Shown here piece by piece: positions 52,118 to 60,190 of a stretch of 64,000 bases of DNA. The notes beneath the pieces are model-generated. The model saw only the letters and a program-made list of their open reading frames with translations, made no database searches and was not told the DNA's origin. Origin of the DNA: Flavisolibacter tropicus. GTDB taxonomy: Bacteria; Bacteroidota; Bacteroidia; Chitinophagales; Chitinophagaceae. How positions within the stretch are numbered: position 1 is the stretch's first letter; every line of letters starts with the position of its first letter. A program made the translations under genes and the position numbers. The stretch spans positions 744,001 to 808,000 of the forward strand of contig NZ_CP011390.1 of assembly GCF_001644645.1 (NCBI RefSeq). The letters run 5' to 3'.

Positions 52118-53362
52118 TTATTTAAATCCAAATAGGAGCGGGAATAAAAAAGTGACGATCGTTACCCAGAAAAAGTAAACAGGCAGGTAAAAGGAAATAG
52201 TTCTTCCTACTACTTCAATGTTCGTCTTTTTGGCAACTACCCTGAATAGCTGTGTAGTGACCAATAAAAGATGGATCAGGATAAGAACATTTGCGCCCAG
52301 TACGGCGGCCCTATTAGGTGTCAATCCCCATTCTGAGATCCGGAATAAGATAGCCGAAAGCGCAATGCCATTCACAATAATGGTAACAGCGGAAAGCAAT
52401 AACAATACCCATATCTCCGGTTGGCGTTGGGTAGTATTCGCTGCTTCAGCAACTGAAAAGAAAATGATGGCCATAACACCAATCAGTAGTGCATTGAAGA
52501 TCATTAAAAACTCACGATCATTATATGGGTCTTTGCCAGAATAAATCATGGCTACCAGATAAGCGACCAACATCACCAACACCAGCGGACTGAATAGTTT
52601 GGCAATGACTGGTGATACCTTGCCTACTAATTGCGGATTCGATTGTGTAAGGTAGGTACCTAAAATGGGCACAGCAGGTAGACAAAAAAACACAATGTTC
52701 TCAAAATAGAATTGTCTGATGTCAAAGCCTATTAAAGTGAATAGCCCAATTGTAATACCAGAAAGAATGCCGCCTGCAATTATAATCAATGTCGTCATCA
52801 CCACCACATCACCATTATACTTTAAAAAGCCAAGTCGCTTGTTTATGTTGTCTCGCCACTCTCCTACAAATGCAAATCCAAGAATAAACCATAGAAACAA
52901 GACCATGTGAATACAGGATAGGATCAATGTATCACTCTTTGCAACATTTGGAAGTGAATTGATGAAAAGCAGGCCTGCTAGAGTTAGGCCAGCCATTAGC
53001 GCTATTTTACCGGTTGCTACTTTATTCTTCCAGGCGAAGTAAGCCGTTAATACGGGAAATAAAATAAAGCCGATGTTTCTTGGATAGAAAAATTCTTCTT
53101 TAATACCAAGTAAAGCTGGAAGTTTTGCAATGATCCCTGCTATTAATGCGCCAATGATCACCAGTAGTAATTCCTTTCGTGTGCCCCAGTTGATGGAATC
53201 GGATTCATAATTCAATCTTTCGTTCCAGAAGTCAGCAAGTGGGTTGCCTTGGAGTTCCGGGTAAAGTGTACTAAACGCTTGCTTAAAGGGTAATTTATTA
53301 GTCCGGTACATCCTTTCGAGATGTCTTGCATCGTTTAGGTGGGAAAGTATTTCGTCTCTCAT
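52118..53362 (-). CDS. Polytopic membrane protein of unknown function
   Basis: 414 residues with an N-terminal ~70-residue soluble part (MRDEILSHLNDARHLERMYRTNK, basic and helical), then about 10 to 11 hydrophobic segments (LLLVIIGALIAGIIAKLPALLG, LILSCIHMVLFLWFILGFAFVG, LLVTTQLFRVV). The pattern resembles DUF4153-type integral membrane proteins that often carry an N-terminal short helical region, but I would not give a firm family. It is in a minus-strand run with serine hydrolases downstream and the winged-helix regulator plus membrane protein upstream, so it may belong to the same regulon. Confidence 0.65.
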   Translation of the reverse strand: MRDEILSHLNDARHLERMYRTNKLPFKQAFSTLYPELQGNPLADFWNERLNYESDSINWGTRKELLLVIIGALIAGIIAKLPALLGIKEEFFYPRNIGFILFPVLTAYFAWKNKVATGKIALMAGLTLAGLLFINSLPNVAKSDTLILSCIHMVLFLWFILGFAFVGEWRDNINKRLGFLKYNGDVVVMTTLIIIAGGILSGITIGLFTLIGFDIRQFYFENIVFFCLPAVPILGTYLTQSNPQLVGKVSPVIAKLFSPLVLVMLVAYLVAMIYSGKDPYNDREFLMIFNALLIGVMAIIFFSVAEAANTTQRQPEIWVLLLLSAVTIIVNGIALSAILFRISEWGLTPNRAAVLGANVLILIHLLLVTTQLFRVVAKKTNIEVVGRTISFYLPVYFFWVTIVTFLFPLLFGFK

Positions 53363-53593
53363 GTCTTTATACTTTGAAAGGTTTGGTCAATAGTTGTATG
53401 TTAGTTTACAATGGACAAGTGACTTTACTGATCGTTAAAGCACTTTGAAATTCAAAGTGTAAGGATAAAAAAAAGTTTTTCCTTTTGATACGCAAAGTGA
53501 ATAGCAGCACAATACCTGTGGAGTTTTAAATGATTTATGTCCAATATTATTTACACTAAACATTGTTTGTTGATTTAGGTTTGTTATTCCTAT

Positions 53594-53893
53594 TTATTTC
53601 TGCGATTTAATAAGTTTTTCCAATGCAGCAAGATGATCAACAAATGCTTTCTTGCCCAGTTTGGTCATAAAATATTTTGTATTCGGTTTTTTGCCAATGA
53701 ATGACTTTTCTACACCAATGAATTCTTCCTTTTCCAATGCTTTAATATGGCTGGCAAGGTTACCATCGGTCACATCCAGGTATTCCTTAAGCGAATTAAA
53801 ATCCAGGCTATCGTTAACTGCCAGTACCGACATAATTCCTAGTCTAATTCTACTCTCAAATGCTTTATGTAAACTGTTGATTGATATTTTCAT
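53594..53893 (-). CDS. Winged-helix transcriptional regulator (ArsR/MarR-like)
   Basis: 99 residues forming a single winged helix: helix IRLGIMSVLAVNDSLDFNSLKEYL, recognition helix VTDGNLASHIKALEKEEFI and a wing with GKKPNTKYFMTKLGKKAF. This is the small HTH type found beside membrane proteins in Bacteroidota (PF13601-like). Its start overlaps the stop of the upstream membrane-protein gene by four bases (53890-53893), so the two are cotranscribed and translationally coupled. The target is likely its own operon. Confidence 0.85.
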   Translation of the reverse strand: MKISINSLHKAFESRIRLGIMSVLAVNDSLDFNSLKEYLDVTDGNLASHIKALEKEEFIGVEKSFIGKKPNTKYFMTKLGKKAFVDHLAALEKLIKSQK

Positions 53894-54516
53894 CTTTCGT
53901 ATCGGTAGTGCAAATAAACACCATAAATAATATGGACAACGCCAAAACCTAAAGCCCAGAATAATAATCCATATCCAACAAAGTATGAGCTGATCAAACC
54001 CAACCCTATTTGTATGAGTCCTAAACTTCTTACTTCTTCATAAGTGTACTTGCTGACATTATATAAAGCCAAGCCATAAAATAATAAAGTAAAAGGTGCA
54101 ACGAAGCCAATCAATCCTTTAGAGATCAAAATAAGAACCAGAAGTCCACCTGTAATAAGAGGGATGGCCATATTAATCAAGGCACGCTTAGAAGTTGGGT
54201 TCCATAGTTTTTCACCTCTTTTTCTTGCCTTTTGATAGGAAAGAAAAAGAGCTGTGCCAATAGCCAATAGTAGTACGGTAAGCGCTAAGAAAATAACCTT
54301 TAATAATCCTGTAGATATAATACCTGGATCAATGGAGTTGTAAATAACCTCGTCAGGATTAAAATAAAAAACTTTATAGGCAATAAATGCGCCTGCTAAT
54401 GCATAAATACCGGCCATTATACCTGCCAGTCCGGAGAGAGCCAGAAATTTAGAAGAACGCTCCATCATAGAACGCATCTCTGCAATATCCTGGATATAAT
54501 CCTGTTTTTCTTTCAT
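53890..54516 (-). CDS. Integral membrane protein coupled to a winged-helix regulator
   Basis: 208 residues with six or so hydrophobic segments (FLALSGLAGIMAGIYALAGA, LLKVIFLALTVLLLAIGTAL, MAIPLITGGLLVLILISKGL, FVGYGLLFWALGFGVVHIIY) and a basic loop with RKRGEKLWNPTSKRAL. No named family is known to me. The four-base overlap with the regulator gene makes a two-gene module; such pairs are common in Bacteroidota, and the membrane protein may be sensor or effector. Confidence 0.75.
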   Translation of the reverse strand: MKEKQDYIQDIAEMRSMMERSSKFLALSGLAGIMAGIYALAGAFIAYKVFYFNPDEVIYNSIDPGIISTGLLKVIFLALTVLLLAIGTALFLSYQKARKRGEKLWNPTSKRALINMAIPLITGGLLVLILISKGLIGFVAPFTLLFYGLALYNVSKYTYEEVRSLGLIQIGLGLISSYFVGYGLLFWALGFGVVHIIYGVYLHYRYER

Positions 54517-55381
54517 TTAAAAGTACTTTGCCGATCAAAGCTATATTAAAAAATGTGGTTATACAAACATTGGTTGAATTATTTGACAGTTCTTCCGTTT
54601 TAAAGCATTTAATGTTGACTTCAATAGCATATAAAAACTGAGGTTCCAAATTGAAGGGAAATGACAACAATATTCACTTCGTTTATTGTGTCGCTATTTA
54701 GATTAAATAGTACATTCCTCTTATAAAATTAATTTCATGGAAAAAGTATTCAACTGTATAACTTCTTTATTTAAAACATATTATCTTTAAAAAAGAACTA
54801 GATACTATATTCTTCAGGTAGCGAATTACAACTAATACTATGAAAGAATATTTTTTCGTTTACCAATTATTATATCTAGATAAACCAGAAGAAGTAATTA
54901 AAGTCAAATAACTAGCTTTTAAATTCCTTATTCCAATATTCTTATGTAGCAATGGATTTAACATCCTTTCAAAACCAGCTACATTTTTCCGACCCCATTA
55001 TATTGATAACTAATAAGCTCATCTATTTGTAACTAATCTGCAAAGTGATGAAAAAATTTTGCTTGTTATAATTAGTATCATAGTATGTTTTTTTATTCTA
55101 AAGAATAGCCATAAATAGATTTTAATGTTGTCATCAGGGTTATAAATATTTCAAATTTTATAAAACAGATCGTTCAAACTTGAAATAGTTACTACAAAAA
55201 GAGGATAAAAACTTGAAATAAAATACGGTATTTATAATATGAGGAGAAAGAGAAGGGAACTAAATATTCGAGACTCCCAGCAATTAAGTTGCTTTTCTTC
55301 CCTATTACTCTTCGCTTCCATTTTCAAGATTTAAATACACGTTGCACATAAACTCTATCTAAACACCAAAAGTGAGCGTGA
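54517..55381. other. 865-bp AT-rich gap before the amino-sugar cassette
   Basis: Very AT-rich, with no supported gene. A 23-codon mini-ORF starts at ATG 54840 (MKEYFFVYQLLYLDKPEE, ending at 54911) but has nothing to support it. The stretch must contain the promoter for the plus-strand cassette at 55382; no consensus box was identified. Confidence 0.4.
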
Positions 55382-56461
55382 ATGATTAATGTTACTAAAG
55401 CCTATTTACCTGAATTAGATGAGTACTACTGTTACTTAAAAGACATTTGGGAAAGGTGTTGGCTAACCAACTACGGTCCATTAGTAGTAGAGCTAGAAAA
55501 GAAGCTTAAGGAGCACCTAGGTGTTAAACACATCTTTTTTGTTAACAATGGAACGTTTGCTTTACAGTTAGCCATTCGATCCCTGGCTCTAAAAGGGGAA
55601 ATAATTACTACTCCGTTTTCATATGTAGCTACTACTTCCAGTATTGTTTGGGAAGGTTGTGCTCCTGTTTTTGTAGATATAGATAGAGAAAGCTTGTGCA
55701 TAGACCCAGAGTTAATAGAAGCCGCTATTACGCCTAATACAGTGGCTATTCTGGCTACCCATGTTTTTGGAAACCCCTGTGATCTTGAAAAGATAGCTGC
55801 CATTGCTCTCAAGCACGATCTAAAACTTTTGTATGATTCGGCTCATGCATTTGGAGTGAAGTATTATGGAAAATCAGTTTTAAACTATGGTGATATTTCA
55901 ACATTGAGTTTTCATGCCACTAAACTTTTCCATACAGTAGAAGGCGGTGCTATCATTACAGATGATGATGATCTGGCTTTTAAGATTTCCTATATGGTCA
56001 ACTTTGGACATGATGGTCCAGAAAAGTTTCATGGATTGGGTATTAATGGAAAGAATTCTGAGTTTCATGCAGCCATGGGACTTTGTGTTTTACCTAAAGT
56101 ATCATGTTTAATGGCAAAACGAAAACAGATAAGCGAGCTGTACGATAGTTTATTAATGGGAATGGGTTTGAAAAGGCCTTTTATCAGAGATGCTGTTCAA
56201 TACAATTATGCCTACTACCCTATTATTTTTCCTACGGAAGAAAAAATGTTATGTGCACAGAAAAAGCTAAATGCAAATGATATTTTTCCCAGGCGTTATT
56301 TCTATCCGGCACTATCAACATTGAGTTATGTGAAAAGTAATAATAGCAAAGTAGCGGAAGATATTGCTCCGCGAATCCTGTGCCTTCCGCTGTATTACGA
56401 TTTAACGGAAGAAAGCGTTTACCAAATTGCCAGAATTATTAAATCTTGCTTACTAGCATGA
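55382..56461 (+). CDS. DegT/DnrJ/EryC1/StrS-family sugar aminotransferase
   Basis: 359 residues. PLP-fold enzyme with FFVNNGTFALQLAIRSLAL, TTPFSYVATTSSIVWEG, ATHVFGNPCDLE, the PLP-contacting Asp in LLYDSAHAFG, and the Schiff-base Lys in LSFHATKLFHTVEGGA. These enzymes transfer an amino group to a keto-sugar nucleotide to give amino sugars for surface glycans or natural products. The stop overlaps the next ATG by four bases (ATGA, 56458-56461), and three further modifying genes and a glycosyltransferase follow. The sugar position aminated cannot be read from sequence. Confidence 0.93.
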   Translation: MINVTKAYLPELDEYYCYLKDIWERCWLTNYGPLVVELEKKLKEHLGVKHIFFVNNGTFALQLAIRSLALKGEIITTPFSYVATTSSIVWEGCAPVFVDIDRESLCIDPELIEAAITPNTVAILATHVFGNPCDLEKIAAIALKHDLKLLYDSAHAFGVKYYGKSVLNYGDISTLSFHATKLFHTVEGGAIITDDDDLAFKISYMVNFGHDGPEKFHGLGINGKNSEFHAAMGLCVLPKVSCLMAKRKQISELYDSLLMGMGLKRPFIRDAVQYNYAYYPIIFPTEEKMLCAQKKLNANDIFPRRYFYPALSTLSYVKSNNSKVAEDIAPRILCLPLYYDLTEESVYQIARIIKSCLLA

Positions 56462-57147
56462 AAGTTGGGATAATGCAACCATATATTTTTCCTTATATCG
56501 GTTATTATCAACTCATTCAAGCGGTAGATAAGTTTATTCTTTTGGATGATGTTAGTTATATCAATCGCGGATGGATCAACCGTAATAGGATACTGGTTAA
56601 TGGTCAGGAATATTTATTTAGTATACCTTTAGAAAAGTCCTCTCAAAACAAACTGATCAAAAATTTAGTTATCGCAGAGGTAGTTAATTGGCAGGAGAAG
56701 TTCTTAAAAACAATTAGCTATAGTTATAAAAAAGCACCTGGCTATTCTACTGTATTTCCATTAATAGAAGACATTGTTTCAAATAAGGATAAGCAGCTAT
56801 CTGGGTTCATTCATTACAGCCTCACAAAAATTTTAGCTTATCTGAATGTGGAAACAAGAATTGTATCAAGCTCTAGTGTTTATAATAATGAATACTTAAA
56901 AGGCAAGGAACGTATTATGGATATCTGTCAAAAGGAATATGCCACAGTGTATATAAATGCCATTGGAGGAAAGGAGCTGTATAAGATAGATGATTTTGCT
57001 GATAAGAAGATTAAGCTCCGTTTTATTAAGTCAAGATTCTCGAAGCAAACAACAAATGGGAATGCGGCACTTTCCATGATTGATGTTCTCATGAATCATT
57101 CAAAGGAAGAAGTGAAAGCGATGCTAAATTTTTATGATTTGGAATAA
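56458..57147 (+). CDS. WbqC-like family protein
   Basis: 229 residues from ATG 56458 (MKVGIMQPYIFPYIGYYQL), chosen because it overlaps the preceding stop as ATGA; the frame extends slightly upstream. The motifs MQPYIFPYIGYYQLIQAVDKF, FILLDDVSYINRGWINRNRI and the central EYLFSIPLE region match the WbqC family, which occurs in O-antigen clusters and has a proposed but unproven role in amino-sugar modification. Neighbours here are an aminotransferase, an acyltransferase-type gene and an N-methyltransferase, in keeping with such a role. Confidence 0.88.
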   Translation: MKVGIMQPYIFPYIGYYQLIQAVDKFILLDDVSYINRGWINRNRILVNGQEYLFSIPLEKSSQNKLIKNLVIAEVVNWQEKFLKTISYSYKKAPGYSTVFPLIEDIVSNKDKQLSGFIHYSLTKILAYLNVETRIVSSSSVYNNEYLKGKERIMDICQKEYATVYINAIGGKELYKIDDFADKKIKLRFIKSRFSKQTTNGNAALSMIDVLMNHSKEEVKAMLNFYDLE

Positions 57148-57182
57148 AAATATAAAAGTGAAGATGTTTAGCTAATTACATT

Positions 57183-58184
57183 ATGATTGAAGTAAAACAT
57201 GAATTGATTCCACTAACAGCACCTTCACGCTGGCATGAGGTATTGCGAGATATACCTCATTCGTTTGGGCATACCTGGGAAAGTTGTTATGCCATGAGTC
57301 TTACTACTGGATATCCTACCTTTCTATATCATTTCCAAGATAAAGAAACCAGAATCGCTTGCCCAATAGCCGAACGTGCGTATAATGGACATATCGATAT
57401 TGTAACACCCTATGGCTTTTCTGGCTTTGTTGGTAATACGGATTATCACAACTTTCAAAATGAATGGAAGGTCTTTGCACAGTCCAAAGGGTATGTTTGT
57501 GGATATATTGGTTTGAATCCATTATTTGAAAATGCCAGTTACGTAGATAAGCATGAGGTATTTGAAAATAGTGATCTGTATGTTCTCAATTTAGAGTTAG
57601 AGATGCATCAGTTAGTTGCCAATCTTTCAATAAACCGTAAAAGGCAGCTAAAGCGCTATGAAGATCAAAAACAGCATATCCATCACAATGAAAGAGAATT
57701 GAATGAATTCTTTTTATCCAATTACACTCCTTTCTTCAATCAAAAGCAACATGCCAGTGTTTATGATTTAACACAGGAAACATTATTGACATTAACAGAG
57801 TCAGAAAATGTTTTCCTGAATGGCATTTATGAAGGCAAAGAATTGAAAGCAGTTTCTATGTATGGATTTACTCCTTATTGTGCGGAATATCTATTCACTA
57901 TTTCTTTTGAAAGAGATCTTACGTTTCCATTAATATGGAATGCCATTGGATATTTAAAAAGTATAGGAGTGCCAAGACTAAATCTAGGTGGAGGCGTTAA
58001 AAAGGGTGATTCGATTGCGGCGTTTAAAGAACGATTTGGCAGTATAAAACTGCCTCTTAAATGCTTGAAGCAAGTTTATAATCATGCTGTATATGAGACC
58101 TTGAATGAGCAAGCCAATGCTGATGTTTCAATCGATGGATACTTTCCCGCCTATAGAAATAGACAAATTGTTGAAATGAAGTAA
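57183..58184 (+). CDS. GNAT/FemAB-like acyltransferase
   Basis: 333 residues with a GNAT-fold arrangement doubled as in FemAB/BioF2 proteins: N-terminal SRWHEVLRDIPHSFGHTWES, DIVTPYGFSGFVG, a basic SINRKRQLKRY, and C-terminal NVFLNGIYEGKELKAVSMYG with LTFPLIWNAIGYLKS and PRLNLGGGVKKGDSIAAFKERFG. The last block (GGGxxKGDSLxxFKxxFG) is characteristic of FemAB-like acyltransferases. It may add an acyl or aminoacyl group to the amino sugar made by the neighbours. Donor and acceptor are unknown. Confidence 0.82.
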   Translation: MIEVKHELIPLTAPSRWHEVLRDIPHSFGHTWESCYAMSLTTGYPTFLYHFQDKETRIACPIAERAYNGHIDIVTPYGFSGFVGNTDYHNFQNEWKVFAQSKGYVCGYIGLNPLFENASYVDKHEVFENSDLYVLNLELEMHQLVANLSINRKRQLKRYEDQKQHIHHNERELNEFFLSNYTPFFNQKQHASVYDLTQETLLTLTESENVFLNGIYEGKELKAVSMYGFTPYCAEYLFTISFERDLTFPLIWNAIGYLKSIGVPRLNLGGGVKKGDSIAAFKERFGSIKLPLKCLKQVYNHAVYETLNEQANADVSIDGYFPAYRNRQIVEMK

Positions 58185-58227
58185 GTCATTTGATTAATGT
58201 AATTGTTTACTCTTTTAAGTTGCCTTT

Positions 58228-58926
58228 ATGTTTACAAAGTCAGCAGCGTTTTATGATGCGCTTTATCATTTTAAGGATTATGAATTGGCCTGTTCAGCGT
58301 TAGATCAGTTGATCCAAGAAATGAATCCTGGTGCTAAAACATTATTGGATGTAGGATGTGGCACAGGCAAGCATTTGAAATATTTGCAAAACGACTATCA
58401 GGCAGATGGGTTAGACTTAAATCCTGAGTTGCTAAGTATTGCACAAAAACGGTGTCCTGAAGTAACATTTCATGAAGCCGATATGACCTGCTTCAACCTA
58501 AACAAATCTTATGATGTAATAGTCTCTCTGTTTAGTTCCATTGCTTATGTAAGAACATTTGAAAACCTTAAAAAGACATTGCAAAGCATGGTGCAGCATT
58601 TAAACCATGGGGGACTCATTGTAATAGAACCATGGATCTATCCAGAAAATTATTGGCTGGGAAGGCTAACGGCCAACTATGTTGACCAACCCGACCTAAA
58701 AATATCCTGGATGTATGTAAGTGAAAAAATGGATTCTTCATCCCTTTTTAATATTTATTATATGGTAGGAACCAAACAGGGTATATCCACATTTAATGAA
58801 GAACACGTTATGGGATTATGGACAGATGCTGAATATAGAGAAGCCTTTATACGTGCAGGAATAGAGCCACAATATGATGCAAAAGGTTTCTTTGGTAGGG
58901 GTATGTATTTCGGTGTAAAACAATAA
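58228..58926 (+). CDS. SAM-dependent N-methyltransferase (DesVI/TylM1-like)
   Basis: 232 residues. Motif I is LLDVGCGTGKHLKYL near residue 39; DGLDLNPELLSIAQKRCP gives the Asp that holds the ribose of SAM, followed by HEADMTCFNL, an IVSLFSSIAYVRTFENL stretch and HLNHGGLIVIEPWIYPENYW. The FSSIxYV and VIEPWxxPE blocks match the N,N-dimethyltransferases of deoxyamino-sugar pathways (DesVI, TylM1). With the upstream aminotransferase this predicts an N-methylated or N,N-dimethylated amino sugar, by inference. Substrate needs biochemistry. Confidence 0.87.
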   Translation: MFTKSAAFYDALYHFKDYELACSALDQLIQEMNPGAKTLLDVGCGTGKHLKYLQNDYQADGLDLNPELLSIAQKRCPEVTFHEADMTCFNLNKSYDVIVSLFSSIAYVRTFENLKKTLQSMVQHLNHGGLIVIEPWIYPENYWLGRLTANYVDQPDLKISWMYVSEKMDSSSLFNIYYMVGTKQGISTFNEEHVMGLWTDAEYREAFIRAGIEPQYDAKGFFGRGMYFGVKQ

Positions 58927-58954
58927 TTTTTTTTTCATCCCTAATAAAATATTC

Positions 58955-59899
58955 ATGAAAGTAAGTGTATGGATAACGGCTTATAATCATGAAAGGTTTA
59001 TTGAACAAGCTCTGGATAGTGTGTTACGTCAGAAAACCAATTTTGATTTTGAAGTGGTAATAGGTGAAGATTGTTCTTCAGATCGTACACGTGAAATTAT
59101 ACTACGGTATAAAGCGCAGTATACTGATAAGATAAAGCTTTTTCTACCTGATAAGAATTTAGGTGTGAATCCTATGTTTTATGCCTCCTTCCCCTTATGT
59201 GATGGTGACTATATTGCTTGGCTTGATGGAGATGACTACTGGACTGATGATTATAAATTACAGAAGCAGGTTGACTTTTTAGAGCAGAACCCGGAGTTTG
59301 TAATGTGTACGCACAAACTGTATGTTCAGGATGAAATTCTCAATATTAGTTATGAATCAGAAGATGAAGGGGGTGACAATGAGAATATCTTAACCATTAG
59401 GGATTTCCTTGAAATAAGGAATCCGGTCTTTCCGGTCTCTGTCATACATAGAAATGTACTTGGGGGAAAATTGCCGGAATGGTTTAAAACCCTACCCTTT
59501 GCAGATCTGGGCTTTTATTTTCTCTTATTTAAGTATGGAGTAGTTAAGCAGTTAAAAGATAACATGGCTGTTTATAGAATACACAAGGCGGGTAGCTACC
59601 AGGGAAATACAGAATATAAGAATTTTAATGACCTACTTAGCTTTTTCCAGATTTTAGTTCAACACATAGACCCAGCCTTAAAAGAACAAATAGAAGCAAC
59701 GATATGCAGGCTTAGTTTGATTTTATTAAAAATGAATATGGAAAAACGAAAATTTAAAGAAGCCTGGAAGAATTTAGATTGTTTGAAAACAAACCACTTT
59801 AAGCAGGTAGATAAATATCTGTGGAAATCGTTGAAAAAATCTACCCCAACTTATATTAAACATCCATTTAAAAGAATTGCCTCAATTTTTAATGGATGA
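58955..59899 (+). CDS. Family 2 glycosyltransferase
   Basis: 314 residues with the GT-A fold at the N-terminus: VSVWITAYNHERFIEQALDSVL, FEVVIGEDCSSDRTREI, and the metal motif WLDGDDYWTD near residue 90 (DGDD rather than DxD alone). Further on is an AVYRIHKAGSYQGN segment as seen in GT2 enzymes that act on surface glycans. It is the last gene of the cassette starting at 55382 and probably transfers the modified amino sugar to the polysaccharide or lipid carrier. It ends 160 bp before the tRNA gene. Confidence 0.9.
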   Translation: MKVSVWITAYNHERFIEQALDSVLRQKTNFDFEVVIGEDCSSDRTREIILRYKAQYTDKIKLFLPDKNLGVNPMFYASFPLCDGDYIAWLDGDDYWTDDYKLQKQVDFLEQNPEFVMCTHKLYVQDEILNISYESEDEGGDNENILTIRDFLEIRNPVFPVSVIHRNVLGGKLPEWFKTLPFADLGFYFLLFKYGVVKQLKDNMAVYRIHKAGSYQGNTEYKNFNDLLSFFQILVQHIDPALKEQIEATICRLSLILLKMNMEKRKFKEAWKNLDCLKTNHFKQVDKYLWKSLKKSTPTYIKHPFKRIASIFNG

Positions 59900-60061
59900 A
59901 ATCTCAATCAAAAAGAGTTTTTAAGATTTTGTTGGTTTCTTTATTAACAAATGAGCAGAATTAGTAGCAAATAGCTGGTTTTAAGTTGTTGAATTGAATA
60001 ATAAAAGGTACTAAAACAAAAATCCCTGCTAGTGTTAGCAGGGATAATGTCTTTATTAGAG

Positions 60062-60146
60062 CGGAGAGAGAGGGATTCGAACCCCCGGACCTGTTACAGT
60101 CAACGGTTTTCAAGACCGCCGCATTCGACCGCTCTGCCATCTCTCC
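60062..60146 (-). tRNA. tRNA-Ser(UGA)
   Basis: An 85-nt class II tRNA reads on the minus strand. The acceptor stem pairs GGAGAGA (60140-60146) with the complement of 60063-60069; the anticodon stem and loop give GGTCTTGAAAACC with anticodon TGA; a long variable arm and the T-loop GGTTCGAATCC follow. CCA is not encoded. Serine identity follows from the variable arm and the UGA anticodon (decoding UCA). Confidence 0.95.
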
Positions 60147-60190
60147 GCGGCAAAAGTAAGGGGAGAGATTTTAATAGCAAAAACTTTTCT

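Noticed and set aside
54449..54670. 73-codon minus-strand ORF upstream of the membrane protein gene at 53890
   Set aside because: It overlaps the start of that gene in another frame, and its composition is not protein-like.
54840..54911. 23-codon ATG ORF in the long AT-rich gap
   Set aside because: Too short to support, no ribosome binding site and no homology known.
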